NCBI RefSeq assembly: GCF_017355205.1
Contig: NZ_JADIJK010000025.1
Span: 1-64,000, forward strand
Source of the DNA: Bacillus sp. SD088
GTDB lineage: Bacteria; Bacillota; Bacilli; Bacillales; Bacillaceae_C
Direction: 5' to 3'
Length of the DNA: 64,000 bases
Part shown: positions 55,389-64,000 of the stretch, one piece after another
Position numbering within the stretch: position 1 is the stretch's first letter
Layout of the letters: every line of letters begins with the position of its first letter
Translations under genes and position numbers: made by a program
Notes under the pieces: generated by a model
Told to the model about the DNA's origin: nothing
Seen by the model: the letters and a program-made list of their open reading frames with translations, nothing else
The model's database searches: none

Positions 55389-57305
55389 TCATTCGTTTAA
55401 TGACTTAAGTAATAACTTCTTTAGTAGCGGAAAGAGCAGTTCTGGCAAAGTTTCAATGGAAGGTGATACTAAACTGTAAGCCCCATAGATATTTTGGAAG
55501 ACTTTTCGTTGTTCATCCGCTACTTCATTGACAGATAAATAAATATTAATGACTTCAATTCCTTTTTTTCGAGCATCTATTACGGCCATATGCGTGTCAA
55601 TAATCCCATTTTGGTCATATCCGAAAGCGGCTGGTTCCCCATCAGAAAACACAATCAAAAACTTTTGCTTTTCTCCCCTACTTAATAATCTTTCGGTCAT
55701 TATTCTAATCGCAAAACCATCCCTGTTGTCTTCTTCGGCTTTTAATTGCATAATTTCGGGGCCTGCTTTCTTTTTCAGTGAATTTGAAAAAGTAATGGGT
55801 TGAGAAAAATAATTAGGCTGTCTTTCTCTTGTCGCATCGTTCGCATCTTCCCAAAAACCCGTTATTTCGTGCGGCACACGAACAGATTTTAATGCTTCAT
55901 GAAATAAGGTAATCCCCTTCTTTGTCTCCTCCATTTTATCTTGCATGGAGGCAGAGCAATCAATTAACAAACTAAAAACGGCATCTATTGCAGTTGATTT
56001 TTCTGTCTTTTTATAAAATAATCTTTTTTCATCATCTGTGAAAAAGTGTATTAATTTATTGTTCAGACGACCTATTTGTAAACGAGTGCGTGGCAGCTGC
56101 TTTTTATGTTCAAGCGTCATATCGATTGTTCGTTTTAATTTCTTTTGGTACAAAGTCATCGACTTTTTATATAGTAGATATTGATGAATCTCTTCATTTT
56201 TTGGAACTGTTGGCGAAAGAAAAATTGCCTCTGCATGGCGATTTTCTACTCCATATGGAGCATGAATAGAATCAGCCTTATCATTTTTCCTTCCTAGATT
56301 TTCCATATCGGAATAATCCTTGTATTGACTCTTCCCTGCTTTTCCTTTTACAATCGCAAGTGCTTGATCACCAGCTTCTCCCTCCCTCGCTTCATTTGCA
56401 AGGATGTCTGTTTGTGTACCTTGATCAAGATCAAATTGTAAAAAATTTTCTCCCGGTTCACTGGTTTCACGATGCCAGGTTTTCATCTCTTCCTTAAAAA
56501 ACTCCTCATCGCCTGTTGCTTTTTCTTCCGATTGATCATTATTAATGAGCTTATCTTTTCTTAATAAATCTCGATAATCTACATGTTGACCCTCATCTTC
56601 ATCATGATGAAGATGGAAATAATCATTTAATAAATCTCGTTGTACAACATCTTCTACTAATGTCACAATTTGCATACAGTTTTTCGCTACATCGTCTGTT
56701 GAGCCTGCATCAAACAAGCGTTCTAACTTTTCTCGATATAACACTATAACTGGGTCGATATTAGCATGGATTCCTGGGATTTCGAAAAGCGGCGTTTCCG
56801 TATTCCAAACGAGATAAGCAAGATTAAAAAGCACATCCGTAAACAAACTTCTCTCCATATTAACTTTCCACTGATTCTGAAAAAAACCTAAATAAAGCTT
56901 TCTTCGCTGACTAAATTCTCTTCTCATCCCCGGCCTTTTTCTTTTACAAATTTCTTCTATTCTTAAATCCTCAGCGAGCGAAAATAATTGTCTCGCAAAA
57001 CGAGGAACGTTTGTGTACGTAGACCACTCCACAAATTTACGAATTACTTTTTGATCGGTAAAATGGTAATTTCCCAATGCCCGTAAATAAACGTCACTCT
57101 TCATCCCTAGAACCCTATCCTTTTCAGAACGATGATTCCAAAAATGACTTGCATATATTTTTTTGTCCGCAGTGTCTATATACGAATGAACACGGAGGTC
57201 AACTTCATATTCCTCATCTTTTACAAGGGTTTTGGCAAGATCAGATAATTCCATCATAAATAGAGAATCAATTTTCTCATCATTAAAATCGATGAAACGA
57301 TACAT
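55389..57305 (-). CDS. yojO: YojO-type VWA domain protein
   Basis: 638 residues from ATG 57305 (MYRFIDFND), with AAGGAG eight bases upstream; an in-frame GTG further up has no spacing for a site. N-terminal ~400 residues resemble the CobT/NorD-like partner of AAA ATPases, with acidic stretches (DEDEGQHVD, ATGDEEFFKEE). The C-terminal VWA domain has an intact metal site: DCSASM (DxSxS, about 450) and SDGEPAAFG (about 555). Partner of the YojN ATPase upstream, from which it is separated by over 500 bases of repeat. Presumed MoxR/CbbQ-like activating complex; target unknown. Confidence 0.88.
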   Translation of the reverse strand: MYRFIDFNDEKIDSLFMMELSDLAKTLVKDEEYEVDLRVHSYIDTADKKIYASHFWNHRSEKDRVLGMKSDVYLRALGNYHFTDQKVIRKFVEWSTYTNVPRFARQLFSLAEDLRIEEICKRKRPGMRREFSQRRKLYLGFFQNQWKVNMERSLFTDVLFNLAYLVWNTETPLFEIPGIHANIDPVIVLYREKLERLFDAGSTDDVAKNCMQIVTLVEDVVQRDLLNDYFHLHHDEDEGQHVDYRDLLRKDKLINNDQSEEKATGDEEFFKEEMKTWHRETSEPGENFLQFDLDQGTQTDILANEAREGEAGDQALAIVKGKAGKSQYKDYSDMENLGRKNDKADSIHAPYGVENRHAEAIFLSPTVPKNEEIHQYLLYKKSMTLYQKKLKRTIDMTLEHKKQLPRTRLQIGRLNNKLIHFFTDDEKRLFYKKTEKSTAIDAVFSLLIDCSASMQDKMEETKKGITLFHEALKSVRVPHEITGFWEDANDATRERQPNYFSQPITFSNSLKKKAGPEIMQLKAEEDNRDGFAIRIMTERLLSRGEKQKFLIVFSDGEPAAFGYDQNGIIDTHMAVIDARKKGIEVINIYLSVNEVADEQRKVFQNIYGAYSLVSPSIETLPELLFPLLKKLLLKSLNE

Positions 57306-57324
57306 TCCTTTCACTCCTTATACT

Positions 57325-57655
57325 AAGAAAAGCGCAAGCGCCTTGATCTAGGAAGAAAGGCTAAATTCGCACCGTCCTGGTGCAACGCCTTTCTGACCAA
57401 CATCCTGTTGGCCTCCGACAAGCAAATGTTCTGAGACAAAAAAAGTCCGGTTTTGACTTTTATTGGCTCAGGTTATTAAGCGGAACATCGGCTAAGTTCG
57501 CGCCGTCCTGGCGGCAGACTCAAACCGCGACGTCCTGTCGCTTCGCCTGCACTAGTACATCCTGTACGTCGCAACGCCGATGGACTCGCATCCTGCGAGC
57601 CTCGAGGGGCTAGGCGCTAGAGCTGGATCTCAACGCTAGCCAAATTTTATACTTT
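57325..57655. repeat. Family R1 repeat element (full copy)
   Basis: Starts AAGAAAAGCGCAAGCGCC, carries GACAAGCAAATGTTCTGAG, AAAAAAGTCCGGTTTTGAC, GACTCAAACCGCGACGTCC and GCACTAGTACATCCTGTACG, and ends near GGGGCTAGGCGCTAGAGCTGG. Its central part is the reverse complement of 44085-44340. Confidence 0.88.
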
Positions 57656-57659
57656 CTTA

Positions 57660-57830
57660 TCTTTTAAGAAAAGCGCGGCGCTGCTCTTTGACTTTCATTG
57701 GTTCAGATTATTATGCAGAACATCGGCTAAATCTGCGACGACTATAGCTTCGTCTGCACTAGGACATCCCTCGCCAATGAACTCCCTCCTGCCGATGGTG
57801 CCTGGAGCTAAACACACCACACTCAGTCCT
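57660..57830. repeat. Second, decayed family R1 copy in tandem
   Basis: AAGAAAAGCGCGGCGC, GACTTTCATTGGTTCAG, GAACATCGGCTAAATCTGC and CCGATGGTGCCTGGAGC repeat blocks of the preceding copy in the same order with more changes. Together the two copies separate yojN and yojO. Confidence 0.75.
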
Positions 57831-57857
57831 TAAGCAATTTCCAAGAGAATTTTATAT

Positions 57858-58742
57858 TTACTTTCCTTCGAACAATGTAGATGCAATATTCATGATCGCC
57901 GCTTTTTCTCTTTCTTCTTCAAGCTTATCAGCGATTCCACGTTGAATTGCTCTTAATGGAGGTAAATAGACTGATAAATCACAGGTATCGATCAAAGCGC
58001 GAATGGAAGCTGCTTCTTCTGGTACTTGCCCATTACGTACTTGTGTGATTAAATCCTCAGATAATATAACGAACTTATCTAATAACGTTGCATCCTCTAA
58101 GATACTTTCTGTCTTAAGCACCGTTTTTAATATATCTCCCTGAATATAAGGAACATCTAGAACAACGAATCTATTTTTTAACGCTTCATTTAAAGGAACC
58201 GTCCCGATATAGCCTTCATTAATAGCTGCTATCACGCCAAAACCTTTTTCGGCATGAATCGTCTTACCAGTAAACGGATTAAAGACAGATCGACGGTAAT
58301 CTAGAATGCTGTTTAAAATCGGCAATGTTTCTGGCTTTGCCATATTGATTTCATCCACATATAATAAATGTCCATTTTTCATTGCTTTAACGACTGGACC
58401 AGGAACAAAATCAATCGTCTGTTTGCCATTCCTCTGATTAATCGTTTTAAACCCCAATAACGCTTCAGCATCTAAATCAACAGAACAATTAATGCTATGC
58501 ATAGGTTGTTTGAAAATCTGTGATATGTTTTCCGCTAGCTTCGTTTTCCCAGAACCGGTAGGTCCTTTAAGCAGAATGTTTTTTCCTAATGCCACTGAAA
58601 TGATGGCATCTGATAATAATTCGTTATCCTTCGATAAGAATTGGGTTATTTTATGGGGAGCTTCCTTCGTTTGCTGTGAAAACTGCTCATGCCGCTCCTT
58701 AATGACTTGCTCTATTGTTTGTGGCAAAGATAATGTATTCAT
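57858..58742 (-). CDS. yojN: YojN-type MoxR/CbbQ AAA+ ATPase
   Basis: 294 residues. Walker [11 protein letters not shown] (about 53-62), Walker [11 protein letters not shown] (about 110-119), sensor-1 [13 protein letters not shown] and sensor-2-like [13 protein letters not shown] are present. ATG 58742 behind AGAGAGGATATC. It is upstream partner of YojO (VWA); in B. subtilis the two are adjacent, here repeats lie between them. A second MoxR ATPase with a DUF58 partner is at 8552. Confidence 0.9.
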   Translation of the reverse strand: MNTLSLPQTIEQVIKERHEQFSQQTKEAPHKITQFLSKDNELLSDAIISVALGKNILLKGPTGSGKTKLAENISQIFKQPMHSINCSVDLDAEALLGFKTINQRNGKQTIDFVPGPVVKAMKNGHLLYVDEINMAKPETLPILNSILDYRRSVFNPFTGKTIHAEKGFGVIAAINEGYIGTVPLNEALKNRFVVLDVPYIQGDILKTVLKTESILEDATLLDKFVILSEDLITQVRNGQVPEEAASIRALIDTCDLSVYLPPLRAIQRGIADKLEEEREKAAIMNIASTLFEGK

Positions 58743-58803
58743 AAATGATATCCTCTCTACAATATTAAAAACTCACATCTTCATATTTTAACAAAAATAA
58801 AGA

Positions 58804-58825
58804 AGACTTGCTCTTAAGCAAGTCT
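58804..58825 (-). terminator. Terminator of rok
   Basis: The hairpin AGACTTGCTTAAGAGCAAGTCT (in parts: stem AGACTTGCT) is followed on the minus strand by TTCTTTATTTTTG. Confidence 0.75.
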
Positions 58826-58845
58826 CAACTAAATATAAATATTCA

Positions 58846-59331
58846 TTAATTTTGCTGTTCCTGTTGTTCCCAATCGTATACATAAAGGCCTCTTCCTACC
58901 TTGATAATATGATGATCTGTTTCACGAATTGTATTCATAAAGGTGGTCATATTTGCGATATTTGAATCTGAAGCCGTTTCAATCTTCTCTTTTAATTCTT
59001 TCCCTCGTACAGGCGCATTTGCTTCTTTTAATACTTCAATGGCAATTTCCCTTAATTTAGTCGTTTTACTTCTTCTTGAGGGGCGTCCTTTTCTTTTTCT
59101 AGGTATAGGGGCTGGAGTAGTTGTAGCATCATCCGCTTGACTAAATATCGGATTGTTCTTTTTAAGCTGTTTTTCATCGCTTAGATGTTCAGCTGGATCC
59201 TGTTCATCTAATTCTCTTAATCGATTAAAAATAAAACTTCTTTCCTCATGTAAATCTTCTAATATTCTTTTCTCTACATCGTTCATTTGTTCTAATCTAA
59301 TTTTTAATGCATTTCTTTCATCAAACAACAT
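58846..59331 (-). CDS. rok: Rok-family xenogeneic silencer / repressor
   Basis: 161 residues resembling B. subtilis Rok. N-terminal coiled-coil oligomerisation region (RNALKIRLEQMNDVEKRIL, about 6-45), a linker (about 50-75), a basic RKRKGRPSRRSK segment and a C-terminal winged-helix domain with TKLREIAIEVLKEANAPVRG and NIANMTTFMNTI, equivalent to Rok's AT-rich minor-groove-reading part. It is about 30 residues shorter than B. subtilis Rok, mostly in the linker. It probably represses AT-rich foreign genes and competence or secreted-product genes. Own terminator; divergent from sda. Confidence 0.82.
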   Translation of the reverse strand: MLFDERNALKIRLEQMNDVEKRILEDLHEERSFIFNRLRELDEQDPAEHLSDEKQLKKNNPIFSQADDATTTPAPIPRKRKGRPSRRSKTTKLREIAIEVLKEANAPVRGKELKEKIETASDSNIANMTTFMNTIRETDHHIIKVGRGLYVYDWEQQEQQN

Positions 59332-59623
59332 TTATTCCCTCCCCAATCCCTATCTTATTCATCATTTTTTCATTATATCTTAGATTATGAGCAAAAGCGC
59401 TAAGAAAAGCAAGATGATTTAGAAAATTATATATCATGAAAAATTTTACTTTTTAAAAATTACGCCCCATTCATCATAGCCAACTGTCTGATGGGGATTC
59501 ACTTAATGAAGCGCTTTATTTTTTTAAAAAATTTAGGCTAAACGCTTTCCTTTTCGTCCTAAAAAAGGTAAAATGTATTTTAACAATTGAATAATCCAAT
59601 TTCACGAGGAGGTTTTACTAGCA

Positions 59624-59746
59624 ATGAAAATTATGAGTAACGAACTGCTGGTCGCTGCCTATCGAGATGCAAAGAAAAACAAACATGAAAGTGAATGGAT
59701 TAGATTACTCAAGTCAGAAATTAGAAAACGAGGGTTAAAGGCTTAA
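59624..59746 (+). CDS. sda: Sporulation checkpoint inhibitor Sda
   Basis: 40-residue helical hairpin beginning MKIMSNELLVAAYRDAKK with a second helix EWIRLLKSEIRKRGL, the Sda pattern; it would bind histidine kinases such as KinA and block phosphorelay [14 protein letters not shown] replication is disturbed. Start ATG 59624 with AGGAGG 11 bases upstream. A conserved aromatic is Trp here instead of the Phe of B. subtilis. I found no clear DnaA box upstream. Terminator follows at 59779. Confidence 0.85.
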   Translation: MKIMSNELLVAAYRDAKKNKHESEWIRLLKSEIRKRGLKA

Positions 59747-59778
59747 CGTAAATATAAAACTATATATCTATAAAATTA

Positions 59779-59805
59779 GCGTGCCATTTTCCGGCACGCC
59801 TTTTA
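59779..59805 (+). terminator. Terminator of sda
   Basis: The stem GCGTGCC / GGCACGC with an ATTTTCC-type loop, then CTTTT. Confidence 0.82.
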
Positions 59806-59826
59806 ATTCTATATTGTAAAAAAACA

Positions 59827-59854
59827 AAAGAGCCGGCATTTTTGTCGGCTCTTT
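59827..59854 (-). terminator. Terminator of odhB
   Basis: The minus-strand stem AAAGAGCCG / CGGCTCTTT is followed by TGTTTTTTT, just past the odhB stop. Confidence 0.9.
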
Positions 59855-59868
59855 CTTAACGTACTTAC

Positions 59869-61110
59869 TTATCCTTCTAGAAGAAGGTCTTCAGGATTTT
59901 CTAACAGTTTTTTAATAGTTACAAGGAAGCCTACAGCTTCTTTTCCATCAATGACTCTGTGATCATAGGAAAGAGCGACATACATCATTGGTCGATTTTC
60001 CATTCGTTCTGCATCAATTGCAACAGGTCTTGTTTGAATAGTATGCATTCCCAAAATCCCTACTTGCGTGCCATTTAAAATAGGAGTTGATAATAGAGAA
60101 CCAAAGACACCACCATTTGTAATCGTAAATGTTCCACCAGATAGATCATTTAAGGTTAATTTATTATCTCTTGCCTTATTCGCAGCTGTTAAAATATCTG
60201 ATTCGATTTCAGCAAAATTTTTGCGATCACAATCACGGATGACCGGAACCACTAGTCCTTCATCAGTCGAAACAGCAACACCAATGTCATAGAAATTTTT
60301 CATGATTAACTCATTACCGTCAAGTTCAGAGTTAACAGCTGGGTACTTTTTAAGGGCCGCTACAACAGCTTTTGTAAAAAATGACATAAAACCTAAGCGA
60401 ACATCATGTTCTTTTACAAAATTATCTTTTTTACGTTTGCGTAAATTCATCACAGCTGTCATATCAATTTCATTGAAGGTAGTCAACATGGCTGTGTTTT
60501 GTTTTACTTCTAGCAAACGTTTGGCAATTGTTTGCCGACGTCTAGATAAACGAACCCTTTCAACCGGCTTTCCATCTTCTGGAGCGGCAGAAGATGCTGG
60601 CTTTGGTGCAGCTGCTGGAGCTTCTTCTTGCTTTGGCTGATTGGAATAGGACGAAACATCTTGTTTTCGAACACGTCCCATTGGATCAACAGTCGGCACT
60701 TGTGTAAGGTCAATGCCTTTTTCTCTCGCTAATTTTCGGGCTGCAGGAGAAGCAATAGTTCGTTCCTTCTTCTCTTCAGTCTCTTTTTCTGGTGTTGCTT
60801 CCGCTGTTTGTTCTTCAGTAACTTTTTCTTCTGGTTTTTCATTTGCTGAAGTATCCTTGTTATCAGCTTTGCTTTCTCCAGCTCCAACAATTGCGATAAC
60901 TTCACCAACTTGAACAGTATCTCCTTCAGCTGCCTTTAATTCTTGCAAAGTTCCTGCTTCTTCAGAGATCACTTCAAGATTTACTTTATCCGTTTCAAGC
61001 TCGACAATATATTCTCCCTTATCTACATGATCGCCTGGTTGTTTCAACCACTGAGCGATTGTACCTTCCGTAATTGAATCTGCTAATTCAGGTACTTTAA
61101 TTTCAGCCAC
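59869..61110 (-). CDS. odhB: Dihydrolipoyllysine-residue succinyltransferase (E2 of 2-oxoglutarate dehydrogenase)
   Basis: Core of the 2-oxoglutarate dehydrogenase complex in the TCA cycle. Start at GTG 61110 ([12 protein letters not shown]), with AAGGAGG nine bases upstream; the longer frame adds a poor leader. 413 residues: lipoyl domain with the lipoylated Lys42 in ETDKVN, a Glu/Lys-rich linker, E1/E3-binding domain (about 118-153), linker, and acyltransferase domain with SYDHRVIDG (catalytic His about 384). It is 40 bases downstream of odhA. Confidence 0.95.
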   Translation of the reverse strand: MAEIKVPELADSITEGTIAQWLKQPGDHVDKGEYIVELETDKVNLEVISEEAGTLQELKAAEGDTVQVGEVIAIVGAGESKADNKDTSANEKPEEKVTEEQTAEATPEKETEEKKERTIASPAARKLAREKGIDLTQVPTVDPMGRVRKQDVSSYSNQPKQEEAPAAAPKPASSAAPEDGKPVERVRLSRRRQTIAKRLLEVKQNTAMLTTFNEIDMTAVMNLRKRKKDNFVKEHDVRLGFMSFFTKAVVAALKKYPAVNSELDGNELIMKNFYDIGVAVSTDEGLVVPVIRDCDRKNFAEIESDILTAANKARDNKLTLNDLSGGTFTITNGGVFGSLLSTPILNGTQVGILGMHTIQTRPVAIDAERMENRPMMYVALSYDHRVIDGKEAVGFLVTIKKLLENPEDLLLEG

Positions 61111-61149
61111 TTTGAAATCCTCCTTATGATTACCATACATTTGTGTGAT

Positions 61150-63993
61150 TTAGTTTTTGGTTAATGCTTCTCTAATGATACGTTTTTGTTCTTTTTTATG
61201 AACAGTCGGATCTCCTTCAGATGGGCTAGACCGTCTTCTACGACCAGTATATTTAACCTCGACATCGGTTGGAGCTAGCTTGCGCAAATATGGATCAGCA
61301 TGTGACCATCCGCCCATATTTTTCGGTTCTTCCTGTACCCAAACAAGTTCTTTCGTATTAGGATATTGAGCAACTATTTCTTTAATCTTTTCAGATGGGA
61401 ATGGATATAATTCTTCTACCCTTAAAATATGAAGCCAATCTAAATCCTGCTCATTTTCCAATCGCTCGGCCAAATCAATACTTATTTTCCCACTACAAAG
61501 AACAATTCTTTCTACAGCTTTTTTCTGTTGGCCAAGTCCGGCTTGTTCAATAACGGTTTGGAATCGACCTTTCACAAGGTCCTGTACCTCTGCCGATGCA
61601 AGTGGATGACGCAATAAATATTTCGGCGTCATAATCACAAGTGGTTTCACATTTTCTTTACCAAGGGAGCTTGCTTGTCTTCTAAGTAGATGGAAGTATT
61701 GCGCTGCACTTGAAAGATTGGCAACTGTCCAATTATTTTCCGCTGCACTTTGTAAAAATCTTTCCACTCTCCCACTTGAATGCTCTGGACCATTACCTTC
61801 ATAACCATGAGGAAGAAGTAATACCAAACCTGATTTTTGACCCCATTTCGCTCTTCCAGACGAAATAAATTGGTCAAAATACACCTGCGCCATATTGGCA
61901 AAATCCCCAAATTGTGCTTCCCACAGGACAAGCGTCTCTGGTGCGAAGACATTATAACCATATTCAAACCCAACTACTCCCGCCTCTGTTAATGGACTGT
62001 TGTATACAGCAAAAGAAGCTTGTGCATCAGGAATATGATGCATTGGGATTAACTCTTGGCCATTTTCCTCATCATGCAGAACAAGATGTCGTTGCGCAAA
62101 TGTTCCTCTTTGTGTATCCTGACCAGTAAAGCGAATTGGAGTGCCGTCTCTTAAAATCGTTGCAAACGCAAGTGATTCTGCGTGCGCCCAATCAATTTTC
62201 CCTTTACCAGAGAAAATGGTTTCTCTTCTTTTTAAGATCCTGCTTAATTTTTGAAAAACTTTAAAATCCTTTGGCCAATCTAGTAATGCCTCATTAATCA
62301 ATTTCAAATCTGCTTCTGAGATTGGAGTTTGTTCATTTTGCAAAGCTTCCATGACCTTCTCAGGTGGGTTCATTGAAATATCGGGGTCATCCGTACTTTT
62401 TGCCGCCCCATCAAACTCATTTTGAAGTTTTTGAATAATCTTTTCGTCTATCTTTGTAACTTCTTCTTTCGAAAGAAGTCCTTTTTCTATTAAACGATCA
62501 GCATAAATTTCTTTTACCGTTGGATGCTTATGTACAATATTGTACATAATAGGATTCGTCACCATTGGTTCATCTGTTTCGTTATGGCCATAACGACGAT
62601 AACCAACTAAATCGATTAGGAAGTCTTTATGAAACTTTTCGCGATATTTATAAGCCAAAATCCCTGCCGCTAATACAGCTTCTGGATCATCTGCATTCAC
62701 ATGAACAATTGGAATTTCAAAGCCCTTTGCAATATCGGACGCATATTTGGTGGATCGTGAATCCGAACTGTCCGTTGTAAATCCGATCATGTTATTGGCA
62801 ATAATATGAATGGTTCCACCAGTGTCATAGCCCTTCAAATGACCCATATTTAATGTTTCTTGGCCAATGCCTTCTCCAGCAAACGCGGCATCCCCATGTA
62901 CTGAAATTGCTAAGCTACTTGACATATCTTGTTTCGGGATCCCAGCTTGACTCCTATCTTCTTGAGCCGCACGTGTGTAACCGTCCACAACTGGACCCAC
63001 AACTTCTAAGTGGCTAGGATTGTTAGCAAGGGTAATCCGTGTTTGAGTTGCACTCCCTCGTTTGACTCTTCTATCAGCACCAAGATGATATTTTACATCT
63101 CCTGTCCAGCCATACGTAATACCGATGGACCCTTCAGATGGGATCACGTCTTTATTCGGCGCATGTTGGAATTCGGAGAAAATTAATTTATAAGGTTTTT
63201 CCAAGATATGGGCCAGAACATTTAAACGTCCACGATGCGCCATACCAATATTGACTGCTTTCGTTCCTGTTTCCACTGTAGAGTTAATAATTTTGTCAAT
63301 TAATGGAACAAGTGTGTCCAGTCCTTCAATAGAAAATCTTTTTTGACCAACGAATGTCCGATGGAGAAACCGTTCAAATCCTTCTACTTCTGCAAGACGG
63401 TGTAATACTTGGATTCGTTCTTCCTTGGTAAGAGAAGGATAAAAACGCTCAGATTCAATTTGCTTTTGAAGCCAATTTCTCTCTTCTGATTCATGAACAT
63501 GACTGAATTCAAAAGCAATTTTCTTTGTATATACTTTTTTTAAATGGTCAATAGCCTCAAGTCCATCTTTTAAATCTGACGGTGCATTTGGAGAAATAAA
63601 AGATGGTGGAATTTTTTTAAGATCATTTTCCGTTAAATCAAATTGAGATGGCTCAATGTATCTCTCATCAATATCCCGATTTAAGGGCCGAATGTCCGCA
63701 GCTAAATGCCCATATGTACGAATATTATCAGCAAGCTTAATAGCACCCGCAATTTTACTATACATGTCAGGGCTTTCCGGAATTTGAAAAGAAATATCCA
63801 CCTGACCTTTTGTTGTTCCGCTTGCTTCTTCAGCCTGCGGTGCACCCCATTGATCAAATAATGCCTTTAACTCTGGATCAATAATACTACTGGGATCATT
63901 GACATACTCATCGTAAATTTCCATTACATAACCAAGATTCGGACCTGAAAAATTCTGCCAGGGCGACGCTTGGTATGAAGAGTTTTTACTCAT
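61150..63993 (-). CDS. odhA: 2-Oxoglutarate dehydrogenase E1 component
   Basis: Thiamine-diphosphate enzyme decarboxylating 2-oxoglutarate and transferring succinyl to OdhB lipoate. 947 residues from ATG 63993, close to the B. subtilis length; the upstream site is beyond the window, so the start is a family-length judgement. N-terminal PNLGYVMEIYDEY, IGMAHRGRLNVLAH (about 245), ThDP motif GDAAFAGEGIGQETLN (about 370-385) and the later EYGYNVFAPETLVLWEAQFGDFAN (in parts, about 676-699) are present. odhB follows at once. Confidence 0.95.
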   Translation of the reverse strand: MSKNSSYQASPWQNFSGPNLGYVMEIYDEYVNDPSSIIDPELKALFDQWGAPQAEEASGTTKGQVDISFQIPESPDMYSKIAGAIKLADNIRTYGHLAADIRPLNRDIDERYIEPSQFDLTENDLKKIPPSFISPNAPSDLKDGLEAIDHLKKVYTKKIAFEFSHVHESEERNWLQKQIESERFYPSLTKEERIQVLHRLAEVEGFERFLHRTFVGQKRFSIEGLDTLVPLIDKIINSTVETGTKAVNIGMAHRGRLNVLAHILEKPYKLIFSEFQHAPNKDVIPSEGSIGITYGWTGDVKYHLGADRRVKRGSATQTRITLANNPSHLEVVGPVVDGYTRAAQEDRSQAGIPKQDMSSSLAISVHGDAAFAGEGIGQETLNMGHLKGYDTGGTIHIIANNMIGFTTDSSDSRSTKYASDIAKGFEIPIVHVNADDPEAVLAAGILAYKYREKFHKDFLIDLVGYRRYGHNETDEPMVTNPIMYNIVHKHPTVKEIYADRLIEKGLLSKEEVTKIDEKIIQKLQNEFDGAAKSTDDPDISMNPPEKVMEALQNEQTPISEADLKLINEALLDWPKDFKVFQKLSRILKRRETIFSGKGKIDWAHAESLAFATILRDGTPIRFTGQDTQRGTFAQRHLVLHDEENGQELIPMHHIPDAQASFAVYNSPLTEAGVVGFEYGYNVFAPETLVLWEAQFGDFANMAQVYFDQFISSGRAKWGQKSGLVLLLPHGYEGNGPEHSSGRVERFLQSAAENNWTVANLSSAAQYFHLLRRQASSLGKENVKPLVIMTPKYLLRHPLASAEVQDLVKGRFQTVIEQAGLGQQKKAVERIVLCSGKISIDLAERLENEQDLDWLHILRVEELYPFPSEKIKEIVAQYPNTKELVWVQEEPKNMGGWSHADPYLRKLAPTDVEVKYTGRRRRSSPSEGDPTVHKKEQKRIIREALTKN

Positions 63994-64000
63994 TTGTGAT

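Noticed and set aside
57380-57613. 77-residue open frame in the yojN-yojO gap
   Set aside because: It lies wholly inside an R1 repeat, is open by chance because of high GC, and has no ribosome site.
12325-57830. CRISPR array as an explanation of the repeats
   Set aside because: Copies are kilobases apart, vary in length and lie in both orientations; there is no regular spacer pattern and no cas gene.

Overview
The window is a low-GC, spore-forming Bacillaceae chromosome segment. It holds single-copy Bacillus-type housekeeping genes (odhAB, murB, rlmN, proBA), the sporulation regulator Sda, a Rok homologue, a forespore-type promoter, Zur, T-box and S-box control, and many TTG/GTG starts with strong AGGAGG sites. 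I cannot assign a genus. I saw no rRNA, tRNA, CRISPR, prophage or complete insertion sequence. Accessory DNA is limited to several families of short, non-coding, hairpin-rich repeats between genes.

Layout. 1-1503: sugar-type ABC solute-binding lipoprotein, cut by the window edge. 1779-5254: zinc uptake operon znuA-znuC-znuB behind a Zur box; ZnuA carries two inserted beta-sandwich-like repeats. 5376-12212: a membrane-protein cluster (RDD, SpoIIM-like, DUF58, MoxR ATPase, DUF4350, DUF4129 and a multi-pass protein). 12625-18638: murB, argS with an arginine T-box, a MUG glycosylase and an amidinotransferase-like hydrolase. 17571-21324: proB-proA-ilvE behind a proline T-box. 21350-26354: DUF6509, DedA, a GalT-like protein, SDR, exoA and a YfhP-like protein. 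26441-31154: S-box-controlled yitJ followed by metE.

31197-40480 is a complete sulfate-to-sulfide operon on the minus strand: cysC-cysH-sat-sumT-sirB-sirC-DUF2292-cysJ-cysI. It has a good promoter and a terminator-like leader hairpin. It joins APS formation and reduction, siroheme synthesis and sulfite reductase. cysJ is broken by one extra base in an A8 run. Next come a GNAT pseudogene, rlmN, metA (acetyl-type), a VOC protein, a heterodimeric ABC exporter, msrA, a Rieske oxidoreductase, and a small DUF1657/DUF421 sporulation operon with a sigma-G-like promoter. After these lie trhO, a YitT protein, a TPM protein, the yojN/yojO AAA-VWA pair (separated by repeats), rok, sda, and the 2-oxoglutarate dehydrogenase genes odhA-odhB.

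Sulfur and methionine metabolism is the dominant theme: the sulfate operon supplies sulfide, metA activates homoserine, yitJ/metE make methionine, and msrA repairs it. The most notable structures are the expanded ZnuA, the DUF421-DUF1657 fusion with its forespore promoter, and repeat elements that supply the ends of coding sequences (SumT, MsrA) or sit between normally adjacent genes.
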